From the NCBI GenBank assembly GCA_026874595.1, contig CM049309.1, positions 50,812,079 to 50,876,078 of the forward strand: 64,000 bases of DNA. Reading direction: 5' to 3'. The translations under genes and the position numbers were made by a program. The stretch is from Sipunculus nudus. Taxonomy: Eukaryota > Annelida > Sipuncula > Golfingiida > Sipunculidae. Below are positions 24,360 through 36,382 of the stretch, in pieces. The notes below the pieces were generated by a model. That model made no database searches. It was not told where the DNA came from and saw only the letters and a list, made by a program, of their open reading frames with translations. Position 1 is the first letter of the stretch. The number at the start of each line of letters is the position of its first letter.

Positions 24360-24545
24360 AACGGTCAAAGCTGGCAGCGTGAAAATCAGTTGCTTCTTTA
24401 GAAGCGCAAGATTTCCGCTGCCTCGGGAGCGTACAGGAATCAAATTTGACAGACATACAGAAAGACGAACAGACAAACAGACGGACAGGGTACGTGATTA
24501 ATATAGGGCATCCACTTATTCAAGCGGGGCCCTAATAAACACACA
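24360..24545 (+). repeat. Dispersed repeat with GACAGAC/GACGGACAGG tail
   Basis: Runs of ACAGAC and AACAGACGGACAGG precede ATATAGGGCATCC and GCGGGGCCCTAATAA. The arrangement resembles the 3' end of a GACGGAC-type dispersed element, immediately left of R1 copy 2. Only one copy is in the window. Confidence 0.4.
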
Positions 24546-24614
24546 AGGTTTCAGGACACAGATGAAACCACAGTTGCGAATCTGTTTGTATCAATATAAT
24601 TGGGCAGTCTCGAA

Positions 24615-24895
24615 ATATTCATGGCAATCCATGTATTTTTTATCAAGATACTGGAGGTTCTGTATCAATTTTTTTAATTATTTTGGGGGTATTTACAAGC
24701 CTCATAGCTCGGATTTTATAGGTCACAGTGACCTTTTTTTCAGGTTTCCAAGGAGAATTTTATTGACCTCCCTGAATTTATACTAAGAAGTTTCTAGTTT
24801 AAGCGGTTACGATTTGTGCCCTGCTAACGTACGGCCGGACGGACAAAGAGCTACACCTATAGCTCAGATGACTTTCAGTTAGGTGAACTAAAAAA
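24615..24895 (+). repeat. Dispersed repeat family R1, copy 2 (carries ERE-like palindrome)
   Basis: Second copy of the element at 80-357, same orientation, 24.5 kb away. It keeps the AGGTCACAGTGACCT palindrome, the TTTCAGGTTTCCAAGGAGA block, the CGGACGGACAAAG run and the GGTGAACTAAAAA 3' end. A 66-aa-scale open frame across it is a chance frame, since the repeat copies differ by indels. Confidence 0.75.
24720..24734. promoter_or_regulatory. Perfect palindromic nuclear-receptor site (IR3, estrogen-response-element consensus) inside repeat R1 copy 2
   Basis: The same 15-base palindrome AGGTCACAGTGACCT, unchanged although the flanking repeat sequence has drifted between the two copies. Function is inferred only from the motif. 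Confidence 0.35.
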
Positions 24896-25098
24896 CGATA
24901 AACTGTCGGTTGAGTTTGTGTAGCAAGCCGAACAGCTCCACATGTGAAGGAAAAAGATAATAAATGAATGAAGACTTGAGCAAAAACTGTTTTGGACTTA
25001 ATAAGGTTAAAGTGCATTTTTTAAGTGTAATTAATCAGTCATTAATACGGGTTGGTTTTTTAATATTAGATATGAAACCGGTACACTTGTTTCCTGTG

Positions 25099-25380
25099 TT
25101 AGGCCAAAAAAAAAAAAAAGAAATGGTTCTCAGGCACCACCCGCGTCAATTTTATCCCCCCGCATCAAAAATTTTTATTTTGTTTTTTATTTTTCAAGAA
25201 GATCATTAATACTATTTATGGAGTACTTTTACCTGTTTAGCAAATAAATTTGTTATTTCATGCTTTTCCCTGATCAGATAACATTTTTATCGAAACATAC
25301 AAAAAAGGTAAAAAATAAAATACCGCCCGCCGCACTGATTTCTGCAAAAAAGTGCCTGAGAACCATTCCTTTTTTTGGTA
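25099..25380 (+). mobile_element. Inverted-repeat (MITE-like) element TTAGGCC, copy 1
   Basis: Starts TTAGGCC-A(n)-ATGGTTCTCAGGCACC and ends GTGCCTGAGAACCATTCC-T(n)-GG: terminal inverted repeats of about 30 bp around a conserved core (TTTCAAGAAGAT, TTTTACCTGTTTAGCAAA, TGCTTTTCCCT, ACATTTTTATCGAAACATAC). It is non-coding. The right end has lost the final CCTAA. Four further copies lie at 56919, 61342, 63094 and 63687. Confidence 0.85.
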
Positions 25381-26579
25381 TTACTTCCATGGGTGAACTC
25401 GCATTGTAAGGTGACGGTATGAAGATAACATAAATTACCGCTTTCCAAACATATTTATCGTTAAAGAAGCGGTGTTACCGATATTTATAAGAAATAAAGC
25501 ACTCAAATTGATATATTAAAGAAGCAAAAAGACGAACGTTCATTAGTCAGGGAATCTGAAGAAAATCAACAAAAAGAAAGAAAAAGGCGCCTTAAATATG
25601 TCATCTCTGAATTTATGGGTGGTGTTTTGGTTTCTAGTTTACTTAAATTCCACGTTGAAGTTTTGTGAAAAATAATCACGTGAAGTTATTGAAAGTTGGA
25701 AAATACGAGAATATAAAGAAAGACGTCTTGAATTCGTCCTTGATGCGGCCTGCTTCACGTTTCCTCGCATGTCAGAAACTGAAAGAAACTCTAAGAAAAG
25801 CAAGTGCTAGCAATATCTGACGAGCTGAATGCCATGCTTTAGTGACCGTTGTGATGCTCTATGCAAACTAAGCAAAGTTTATGGTCGACAACTGAACACG
25901 CTGTGGTAACGCCCATAAAATTGAAAACATGGTTATGGGATTACTTGTCAGGAATCAAAGTATAAGTTGATGTGATATGTTATTTATAGCTTTAAACACG
26001 ACCCTGGATGAAGGCTTTGAAATGTAAAGAGAACTACATTGTACACTGGGGTATAGATAACTGACTTTCTCCAGCGTTTGTTTTTTGTCACAGGAAACCA
26101 CTCGCTCTGCTCATAAACTCTCGTTATTGCCAGCAATTAGGGGCACTTGAAGTTACAGATTCCGGGAAAGAGAAATGAATGGCTGGAGGGTTTTATTAAT
26201 CGATACACTGAGTTCGTGCTAAGAATTTCTGATTTCTGTAATACATACTTCTAGACAGGCATTCTTCACACGCAATATACGTGTGCAGTAATATTCAACG
26301 TTTGCAGAATATGCCAGCGTCATATAACGGTTGTTCATTTAGGACCCTCTGGCGGACTTAACTCTGTTAGTATAACTCTAATCAAGATTAAGCCTGGTGA
26401 CCTCAGTTTCACCCTATACTGCAATTACGACCATGACACATGTAAATAACTAATGCTGATTACAGGCTTCTCAACTTTCATGGTTTTAAAAAGGTGTTAC
26501 GTCATTATTATCCAGCTGACCTAGGAAAAACGAAGCGTGCATGAATGCACAAGCTCAGCATTAAAATATGGTAATGATA
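25381..26579. other. Non-coding, one weak CTCF-like site
   Basis: The minus strand at 26342-26356 reads TCCGCCAGAGGGTCC. No gene, RNA or transposon is recognised. Confidence 0.5.
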
Positions 26580-26670
26580 ACAATGATGCAAATAATGATA
26601 ATAATAATAATAATATTAATAATCATCAATATCATCAACAACAACAATTATCATCTTCATCATCATAAAA
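26580..26670. repeat. AAT/ATC trinucleotide-rich block
   Basis: (AAT)n grades into ATC/AAC triplets; imperfect. Confidence 0.85.
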
Positions 26671-27564
26671 GCATTAGCATCAGCATTATGACTATAATAA
26701 ACAACTTTCAATTACATCTTGATCATCATTAGGCGCTTCTGCGGTTGGGTACATGTGTGTATGTGAGTGTATGTTACTGACGATAAAATGTACCCAATTA
26801 CCATAATAATGAAGATTTTGTTTCATATGTAATATAAAAAAAGATACATTTTTTACGACCCCTATTTACTATAAATATGTATTTTTAGTTATACCAACGG
26901 AATCATCGACGAACCGGTCATTATTTACAACAACTATCACAAAAACCAAGAAGGACACATTTTTTTTTCATTTCCATTCTTTGCGGTGTTTATAAAGTAA
27001 AGCCTCCCAGTGATGAGTCACTGAGAGGCAAAGAATAAATTTGTATGAAATATAAACCTTTCTATCTTTCTTGAATCAGGTTTTAAAGCCAAACAGCTGT
27101 AGTGGTCAATTAAATACTCTCTACACCTTTCTCTTTCTATTTTAATTTGTCATTGTTTGTCGCAGATTATAGTAGGAATTTGTTGAAGGATATGCACAGT
27201 TGAAATAGTACTCTTGTACGCCGCGGCTTTAAATAAAAAAAAACTCCGAGTGACAAAGTGAAGATCATACACCTGGCTTCCTATATAGAATAGCCGAGCA
27301 AACAAAGCCTTTGTGCGCCTTAAACCTCAGATCAATACCCAGGAAAAAGTAACATTTCATCAAATTACTCCGCCAAATGAACCGGAATTGAATCAATAGC
27401 AGTTAGCAGCCTTCAGCGCGTTTCGGAAAGGTTGAATGTTGCCATGGTAATTTGGTAACCAAACAAATTTTTCTTAACTTCATTCTCATTTTCATTGTAT
27501 TAACAACAGCACTCATAGCATGGTTTATACAACTGAGCATATTTCGTGACTCGGGTCTTTATGG
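26671..27564. other. Non-coding, nothing recognised
   Basis: AT-rich sequence with no supported feature. Confidence 0.5.
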
Positions 27565-27906
27565 TAATACTGTTCCTCCCGCCAAGAATGGTCCCTGAAC
27601 GGGACTCCTCATGGAGTGAGTGATTTACTGCCTATACAATGACGGTCATTGTCCACCCGCTTCTATATCCATGAATGATCAGTTTATGAATGGTTCTCTC
27701 TCAATGTTCTATAAATATACCTGAACCGTAAATACCAAATAAAGTGCGTTGCTCGCTTGTCGATCATCGAATTGGCCAGGACAAGATCCATTCTGTCCAG
27801 ACCGACTCTACTCTCAAATATTTGTTCGTCGTAGATTTCTTTGTGCGGTTCGTATTGAACTTCTGTGTCTCGTCAATATAACATCTTTGGCGGGAGGTAT
27901 TATTTA
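27565..27906. mobile_element. Candidate inverted-repeat element bounded by CCTCCCGCCAA
   Basis: CCTCCCGCCAAGAATG near 27578 is mirrored by CATCTTTGGCGGGAGG near 27884-27900, with AATAC outside both arms. About 340 bp, no coding sequence recognised. Only one copy is in the window, so the call rests on the inverted repeat alone. Confidence 0.4.
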
Positions 27907-27983
27907 TTTAAGAAAAACGACAAACTAAAGCCTCATTCCATACAGCTCTAGTTTCCCTGTACTTCCTATATAAACTTTATCGA

Positions 27984-27987
<4 letters not shown>

Positions 27988-28051
<64 letters not shown>
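27988..28051. repeat. (TA)32 microsatellite
   Basis: Uninterrupted; it ends exactly where the LINE 3'-end fragment begins. Confidence 0.97.
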
Positions 28052-28055
<4 letters not shown>

Positions 28056-28482
28056 GGTATGCAGGTCCATATCTATGGAATCAACTGCCTTTATCCTCAA
28101 TGTATGCCTCAGATCACGACCATTTTAAGCGTTTATATAGATGTTTAATGCGACAATAGCACAATTTTATATTATTCTAACTTGTATATTACCATAAATC
28201 TACCTTTCATTAATTTCATGAGATTGATATATATTTTATTTTATTTTATTTTCAATGTCTTCCATGTAACGACTATGTTCCATTACTGCATAACATCTTT
28301 TAATCGTTTGTGCTATATATTGAATTATGTATTTAATATATATAACACTATGTCATGTTTAATCTGTATAATGTATATTTTATTCATTTTATATGTTCTA
28401 ACTTTCTCCAGGACCCTGCTGAAAACCAGCAAATGAGCTGAATATAGGCATTCCTGGTAAAAGATGTTTGAAATAAAAATAG

Positions 28483-28484
<2 letters not shown>
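28052..28484 (+). pseudogene. 5'-truncated CR1-like LINE: C-terminal tail of reverse transcriptase ORF plus 3' UTR
   Basis: Frame 28052-28159 reads FRYAGPYLWNQLPLS...HFKRLYRCLM and then a stop. The GPYLWNQLP and F-K-L-L pattern is the characteristic C-terminus of CR1/L2/jockey-type non-LTR ORF2 proteins. About 325 bp of AT-rich 3' UTR follows, ending GGACCCTGCTGAAAACCAGC...GGCATTCCTGGTAAAAGATG-TTGAAATAAAAATA, the kind of 3' end I recognise from CR1-like LINEs. The copy is truncated just before this tail and carries no catalytic domain, so it is a dead insertion. Confidence 0.7.

Positions 28485-28527
<43 letters not shown>
28485..28527. repeat. (AT)21 microsatellite at the LINE 3' tail
   Basis: Directly follows the LINE 3' terminus (AATAAAAATAGAA), so it may have grown from the element's simple tail. 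Confidence 0.95.
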
Positions 28528-28529
<2 letters not shown>

Positions 28530-31500
28530 GAAGCCCGTTAATACAAACATACCTAGTACTATTCGTATATATGCAGAAACATGTCCGGAAGAATATTAGC
28601 ACTACATGCTTGAGAACTACAAACACTATATACGAAAACCGAGGATCACTGGGGTATACCCTGAATCAGCTTTTCTGCGCGAATAGTGAATGTAAAGTGA
28701 TATGAGAATCGTTGGTAAATTGCGTTAAAGCATATGTATAGCATGGAGTGATCATAACAAAAATATGTTTAGGACCCCGGGCAGGTGTGAAAAGTTAGAC
28801 AAAGAACCCCAAACGAAAGACTTCTTTAAACAATATATACATAAGGATTTTAAACATTTAAAACACGATGCAAGGACGCCGAGGAATAACATAACAATAT
28901 AGGAAAAAGAATGATGCAGGTAAGACTATCACAGGTATGGAAGAAAGACATTAGATTCTGGAAAACTATGTAGACCTGCAATTGAATATTCGGACGTAGT
29001 AATCCACAACTGCTCGTAACATCTCAAAACATCAGGAATCAATTGCATGCGGGAGTTTAAGCTGTTATTTTATCACTCGTGGATGTTTGGGAGTTTTTTT
29101 TATTAATATCCCTTGCACAGAGAATATAACACCATTCGAGTCCGTAACTGGCTCTGATCGCAGAGACTGAGATAAATATATAGACGTTACTAAAGCTTTT
29201 TATGGTCCATATAGTATGTATTACTATATATAGGCGTGGAACGTGAACAAAACTCGTGTGTGCGTTAATGCATTACAAGTGTCCAGTGGTACACAGCGAT
29301 CACAGCGCCTCAAAACAGACCCTAAAATAACATCATTTTGAATGGGATCGGTTTATTCGCGGACCTTCGTACAAACTGTATTCGTTTAAAACACTTATTT
29401 TTTTCCCAAGTTCATACGAACATAATCATATAGACACGCTGACGCACACGTTGGGTTTATACATTTACAAAATAACATGAGCACATTCACACGCATATAT
29501 ATATGCGCGTGGGTTTTAAGCTTTACTAAATCAACAAACGCTGTATTGATACAGAAATATGTCCCCTTTATTATCGTGTTAGCGTATTGTATGGAGAAAC
29601 CCGAAGATCATTTAGATGTGATAATTAGTATAACACCATGTTCGCCATTAGTCTAAGGGCACCATTATTAGTAAAGAGGACACACGAGCACAGCCATTAC
29701 CATCATTACCTCACTTAAAAAAACAAAATAAAGTCTCGGATAAAAACAAAAACTTCTTTTGACGGGATGCCTCCAGCAGTTCGCAAAAAGTAACGAGCAA
29801 GAAAACCAACGATGCGGCAAACACTACCATTTCAAAATTAAAGTTCTTTGTGTATTCCCTCAAAGCGTATCATATACGGGCCTGGTCATTGCCCAGTTGG
29901 GAACGCGCAGCCCGAGTCCGATTTTCCAGTGGCTGGTTTTTACAATCAGAAACGTGGGTCGTTCCACTGCAGAAGGGTCTTGGGAATCGGTGGAAGGCTA
30001 GGACGCAAATATAGCCCCTGCCTATCATCGATCAGACTAGAAGAGTTTTTTAACCATCTATACCCAGCATAACCCGGCCCAATGCGACATCTAGTCTCCA
30101 CCTGACGAACCAAATCATGCTGCACAAGCCCTCATCCATCATTCCCTAATGCGAAAGCTAATTTTACACCTTCTCCACCCGTTAAATAGAACGATTCGGT
30201 CGGAAAAACAGGCCTGGCTACGGAAAATATACTGCTTTTTTACACTTTTATTAATGATATATGCGGCTACCGCGATGGGCCGCTCCCGCCATCGTTTTAC
30301 CCACGCGCCAGCTGCTCAGTGAAAGGGATTTCCTTAACTTTCCGGCCCCCTCAGTTTCTGAAGGTAGTCCTGATGTATTTATGTTACTTAAATACCGGAA
30401 GGTCAACCAGGGTGCCTGTGCCTGAATGAATTTCTAAGTGTTTGTCAATGAGAGATAAAAGGCCTATTACCCACAGCAATGGGGACCCACTATCCTATTA
30501 CTATAACATGGAATTTGTGGACGGTCATTTCTTGCGATGGAGGGCATGTGAGCCACTAAGCTTATCTGCCAGGCTTTCATTTTCCTCTCATTATATCTTC
30601 ATGACATGCAGGGTTTACGGGCCTGGTGACCAAACAGGAAACAGGGAGAAAAGAAAACGTGTAATCAACAAATTATTAAAACCTTTTTTCTTTGTGAAAT
30701 GTCATTAATTCCCGAGGAATGGATGGCAACGTGATTACAGCATGTTACTCTCCGTGAAGGGACGTCCTTCTTTTTAGATGTCCCGCAATGAGCCTCGTTT
30801 TGGGGTCCAGAGTGCTCAGCGCAAACGCGCCCATTTGCTTTAAGCTTAGAGCAAATGCAGTTATATGGTAAAATGTGCATGGTCCAAACCAAGGACTGTT
30901 AGATTTGAAACCACACTATAGAAGGAGACTTTTCTGTGGCTCAGTATGTGAAAGTTCTTTGTAATCTAATCCGAATGCTTTTTTTTTGAGTACCTCATTA
31001 TACTAACAATAAACTGCAGCTACATGAATTATGGCGACTCCCTTAATCCCCGACAGAAGTTTCATTTGAACATATTGATCAGCACAGTAGGCGGCCAATG
31101 TCCCTGGTAAGTGCCTAAGCCATGGCTTCGTCATAACCTATTACTTTTGGGAGGCAGTGACGACGGGACACAGACGACTAACTCTCATATTATAACTCAT
31201 GGATATTTATAAAGAATAACCAAAGAAACGATAGAAACGCTACTTCATCAAACCAGACATCGCCGATTGTGAGCTCTCTTCGGCTCTGATAACAATGGGC
31301 GCTTTGCAGCATCATCTGCTTGTTACAAGAAACCATTCATCTAATCCAGACTTATCTCCTATATCGATGAGTATATACATACATACAGATTTATATTTAT
31401 GCGGCAGGGTGGGCTCAGGTTTCAAGAAATTCGCTCGAGGTTTTCCGTTTTTGTTGAGGAAACACACCTCGCGAGCTCATCACTTGTTTATGCATCCCTG

Positions 31501-32539
31501 CATTATTTAGATTGACGAAGGAGCGCTGTAAGATAAACACCGCCGATAACCATGTCTGGCAACGTTAGCTCATTTCAGAGCCCTGCCACTTCCTTTACAG
31601 GATATGATCTTTTTACATGACAGAAAAGGGGAAGCCATGAACGATAGGGCTCATATAAGGCTTCCTGAACTGAGGCAATTAATTCTCCGCTAATAGTTCT
31701 TTCCACTTGAGTTCATCAACAGATTATGAATGGCCAGACATATTTCATCCGAAGAGAGAACTAGGCCAAATGTATATGATAGGGGAAAATTAATTTCTCG
31801 AAGCACTATCAGATAAGAGATGAGACTACCTTACCCTTAATTTTATGTCTGCACGTTCTTTGTCTGGTTGAAAGGAACATGTCAGACCAAATTTTGTTTT
31901 TACAAAATTTACACTTCAACCACATAATAACGAGTTCCAATGAAAAATGGCAATAAAAACTACAGTTTAGGTGTAAACTATCATTATTTTTTTATTTTGT
32001 GTAAATCCTGAAGGATTGTTCATTCTATACTCACAATGAATAAACAATGACTTTCAGGTATACCTTTAATTTTTTTTTTAATTTGCTCAACCAGACAATC
32101 ATAACAATTCCCGAATTTCCAGAAAGTGGATAACTGTTGCAGGGTAACTGGTTTAAAGAGTTATTTGAACATTCGTAGGCAGGCGTTGTATTCTGGTTGT
32201 AACGTCATTGTTTATCACATGTATGATGTAGCGTTATCTGTTTTGCATATAAATGGCTTCACGATGACAAACCAACTGTGGTGTTTATTTGTATATTACG
32301 CTCCAGGCAACTATCAAATTTCCCGGTAGACTTCATATAAATATTTTTGTTGTAATATAATACACGTAATTATTCATGAACTGTTTGAAATATGACCGTA
32401 CCTCAACCATTAAAATGCTTCAAGAGTAAACACCTTAGAAAACTCGAGTGTACGAAATAATATATTTTGCTCATGCTCTAGAGATGATTCATATATTATA
32501 CTATTCGCAAAAGTAAATTGTTAAAGGAAACAAATTGTT
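28528..32539. other. Non-coding, nothing recognised
   Basis: Four kilobases of ordinary AT-rich DNA. Open frames around 29759-30072 and 30442-30708 lack recognisable domains. No RNA gene or repeat is supported. Confidence 0.5.
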
Positions 32540-32755
32540 TGCTAGTAAGCATTAAAAGGCACAGGTTTCTGCAAAAAAAAAACACCGAACGATTTTTAAA
32601 ATATGAAAACTGTTCTACATATATGTTACACATTGCTAATCGCGAAGAAAACTAAAAAAAAAGGAGACTTTCCTCAAAGGAAAGCATTAAAGGGCACAGG
32701 TTTGTGAGAAAAAAATTCAGCAAAGATAGAAAATATGAAAACTGTTCTAGCGCCA
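32540..32755 (+). repeat. Diverged tandem duplication, period about 136 bp
   Basis: AAGCATTAAAAGGCACAGG and AATATGAAAACTGTTCTA at 32546-32617 recur at 32682-32750 with the same spacing. The A-rich middle differs. Confidence 0.75.
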
Positions 32756-32953
32756 CGCAGGTTTTTCCCCTCATTATTTTACTGCTGAGCCGTGAATGTC
32801 ATGTAAGTCTGCCAAGACGAGGGATTTTCTTGTAAAATTTTATGATAAAGTACTAGTTCTGTGACAAGTCGGCGACACCGCCCATGGCGGTGCTGGCAGG
32901 AAACTGATCTATAAACAGAACCAGAAGGGCTGATGCAGTGGGGTCACGGACCG

Positions 32954-32966
32954 AGGTCAGAGGTCA
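32954..32966 (+). promoter_or_regulatory. Perfect DR1 nuclear-receptor motif
   Basis: AGGTCAGAGGTCA, two direct AGGTCA half-sites with one spacer base, the RXR/HNF4/COUP-TF type. Not linked to a recognised gene. Confidence 0.25.
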
Positions 32967-34116
32967 AAGTTAGATCCTTCCCGGCATTCCTGAAAGCGTT
33001 GGTGCGACAACAGTTCATCCTTCATCCGTCAGTCCCGTGCCACACTCGGCCCACTTATCTTTCTACAGAGGCCAGCTAATTGAAGCCGATCGATATTTAT
33101 GCTCATGACATGATTATAATCCCTGTTACATGACTGTTAATTAAACCCCGGCCTTGAGTCCCCCTTGGCAACGGGTACTAAACCTATGCCCGCGTGGCGT
33201 GGCGGCGAGACGTGCCCTCATCCAGACACTCGTACATAACAAAGACTGCTTTCAATTTTATTTAAATTTAATGACGTACTCTAGTAACTACCTCGCAAAT
33301 TATTTTCACAAAACATTCCCCTCTTTAATTTCTAAGGAAATTAAATCTTAATTGTGATTCGGTAGTCCCAGTAATTGCGCTGCTATAATTGTCAATTTTA
33401 TGACTGTTTCCCCGACTTTCGTCCATGGTGTTTTTTTTCTGTCTGATAATATTCCTTGCTGTGATTGAATGGAATTTATTAGTCTTTTATATATTAGCTC
33501 GCGTAGACAATAATTTACACAGGGGCTTCATTAGAAAATAGGCATTAGGTATCATATTAATGTTGTCAGAAATGTATACCAATTAAACAAATGTACTTAC
33601 TTTAATGTTAATATGCATTGATTATCCGCAACAATCTTCACTTTCACTAGCTGATTTTTGAGAAAGACCGTTTGAGTAGTAGTACATAAAAGAGTGAAAG
33701 GTGGCGTCACCAGTCAGATACCTATTCATTCTAAAAAAGATTTACACTGGAAATGTCAAACCTCTTATCTGCCAGCGGTCATTCTCACTGCACACTTTCA
33801 CACCGAAATCGGGCTATTTCGCTTCGAAATGGCAAATTACACTTATCAGGTAAACACAGCTGAACTTACATCGACAACAAGCAACCCAAATAAAATCAAA
33901 ATAAATGACTTTATCGTTAAATATGGATATTTTTGGTTAATCCTTTATATCTATTTTGCGGCGTTATAAATATAAACATATATATTTATGCACGTGTTCT
34001 CTTGCGACAAAACTGTCTCCAGAATTGCTGAGGATGTAAATGAAATGTGATCGTACGGTGATAGTTGTCTATCGTTTTGACATTATACAACAGGATTATC
34101 TGAATGCCATATTTTT
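32967..34116. other. Non-coding, nothing recognised
   Basis: No supported feature; open frames at 33154-33351 and 33694-33969 are short and without domains. Confidence 0.5.
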
Positions 34117-34146
34117 GGGGGGGGGGAGGGTGGGGGGGGGGGGCGG
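34117..34146 (+). repeat. G-rich tract, quadruplex-capable
   Basis: Runs of 10, 3 and 12 G separated by single A/T bases, then CGG. Meets a relaxed G-quadruplex pattern on the plus strand. Confidence 0.85.
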
Positions 34147-34815
34147 TAGCCATTATTTTCATGTCAATATAACAGGTGAGGGACCAGGATCGAGGGCCAT
34201 ATGTTTTTCATAGTACCAACCATGCAGGTGGGTCAGAAACTAAGTCAAATGTCAGGCTTAATACTTACAAAACCGCCTTTGTCAGCTGGGTATATTCTTA
34301 CCTTGACCCTGCGCAGTTGATATCATTCCCTTCACATACCAGGAAAACAGGAACAAAATCAGTGGATCTTTTCATGTATGAAATTTCGTGATACCTGAAA
34401 AGTGGTCCATTATTAATTTTTATTTAAACTTATATTAAAAGTTTACCAAACCCAGGCTCAAAACGAAATTGTTCACTTCAAATCAATTCTGGTTCATTAA
34501 AGATCTATTGAGGATAACCAACTGCGTCATTTTAAAACTAATTTTCAAGTAATTAATTTATAATATTTTAATATAAGACGTGCTCCTAATATCAAGATTG
34601 AACGTTCCTGTGATGTAGACTTAGTTCAAAATGCTTTAAACCTTATTTCTGGAAATTCATTTACTAGCGTATATAATTGTCGACCCAAAACAGCGAATGA
34701 TTAAATATTCCTTTGTACATCACGCACACAAGGATGAATTCTACTCTATTTCTTTAAATTTTCCAACGAAGGAAAGAGAGGAACAACTGTAACGTGGTAG
34801 TTTTTAAAACTGCTA

Positions 34816-34828
34816 CCAGATGGCGCTA
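34816..34828 (+). promoter_or_regulatory. CTCF-like core motif
   Basis: CTACCAGATGGCGC (34815-34828) differs by one base from the CTCF core CCACCAGATGGCGC; the best of the four in the window. Confidence 0.3.
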
Positions 34829-35342
34829 GCTGACAATCAGGCCCTGCTAGTTCGCTTCCATGCCAGACGGTGGGGGAGTTTCTTGTCTGGTGAAGAGATT
34901 TAATGTTCCTTGAATGGTTATTTATTGAACCTGGGATAAAACCTCTCCTGTTCAAGGTGGCCAGCTAAATGCTATCTTATGAGAATTTAAACATAGCTCC
35001 TTAAAACTGGAGTTAGACACAAACATATTATTCCACATGCCGACTCGATATTCCTACCAATTTATCAATCTAATATCATAACGTACTGGGTTTAAAACTC
35101 CAGGAGTCTGGAGGTCTTATATCAATCCAAACAAAGTACAATTTAAAGCCAGACAACTGGAAGAAAAATACTGTTCGAAATACCCCGATCCCCGCCAGAT
35201 AATCCTAAGTCTAATAGGGTGTCTTTTTTTGTAGACTCCTATCTATTCTGGCCGTTAACGTAAATATATCCTGTATTACTGCTGTATCTGACCGACAGTG
35301 ACTGTTTGTCTGTCTCTGTCTCTTTTTGTTTCTGTGTCAATG
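34829..35342. other. Non-coding, nothing recognised
   Basis: Ordinary AT-rich sequence. Confidence 0.5.
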
Positions 35343-35362
35343 TCTCTCTCTCTCTCTCTCTC

Positions 35363-35432
<70 letters not shown>
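35343..35432. repeat. Compound microsatellite (TC)n-(TCTG)n-(TC)n
   Basis: TC dinucleotides interrupted by about seven TCTG/TGTC tetranucleotides, then TC again. Confidence 0.97.
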
Positions 35433-35436
<4 letters not shown>

Positions 35437-36039
35437 CGTCAGCGCACGCCCTGATGTATTTTTTCCCGTTATGCGCTCGGTCTAAATGCTCTGCGTTTAT
35501 TTATCTACTTCAGGTCACCAGCTCAACCAGATTTAGACAAGAGATTGGTTTTAAAAGGCTTGAATAAATAAATTAAAACTATTGCTCTTATCTGTTATTA
35601 TTTGTGTGTATCCTTCGCAAACAAAAGAATAGTAATATATTTAAATAAATGTCTTAGCGGGTAACTGTTTATTTGACCAGAATTATAGAGTAGATAAGGG
35701 GAAGTGTGGTGAGCGATAGTCTAACAAGGCTTGCATACAGCTATAATAATATTTTTTTTTATTCGCACCGGGTTGTTCCCACTTTTGATTGTATGTTTAT
35801 CATGGACATGAGCGTGTGTTTGTGTATGCCTTGTGTACAAGTGTTCATTTGTGTGCATGCACGTGCTTGTGTGAATGTGTTTCACATGAATATATGTGTA
35901 CTCACATATACATTCAGTATTCTGAACTCCATCACCATCCTGGCATAGTAGCAGTATTAATCATTGAAGTCATGATTCTTTATTCACTCTTAAAGGTACT
36001 TAACATTTGCAATACGTGTATTATATAGCGCTATTTTTC

Positions 36040-36160
36040 CCAGCAACACCGTTTTGTTTATCCTTTTCGCCAATGATTGCGTCCGGTGCAAGTTTATTTC
36101 CACATGTGTACAAGGGATAATAAACGGTTTTAGAACGAAATATTGGCGGATACCAATATA
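36040..36160 (+). repeat. Short dispersed repeat R2, copy 2
   Basis: Diverged second copy of the element at 21295-21400, same orientation. Confidence 0.5.
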
Positions 36161-36382
36161 TGTAAAGGGGAACACATTAAACTCCATGTAAAGTTATCCT
36201 ATCTGAACAGTTCCATTTGAACACAATAGGTGTTTTTTAAATTTTTTTAAGCATTCAATTTCATGCTTACTTGATTCATACTTAGCGTAATCCACCTATA
36301 ATTTTGAAATTATCCATATCCAGACAATATCTAACAATATGAACACATCACTGGGTAAACACAATATTTTTTTTTAATTTGT

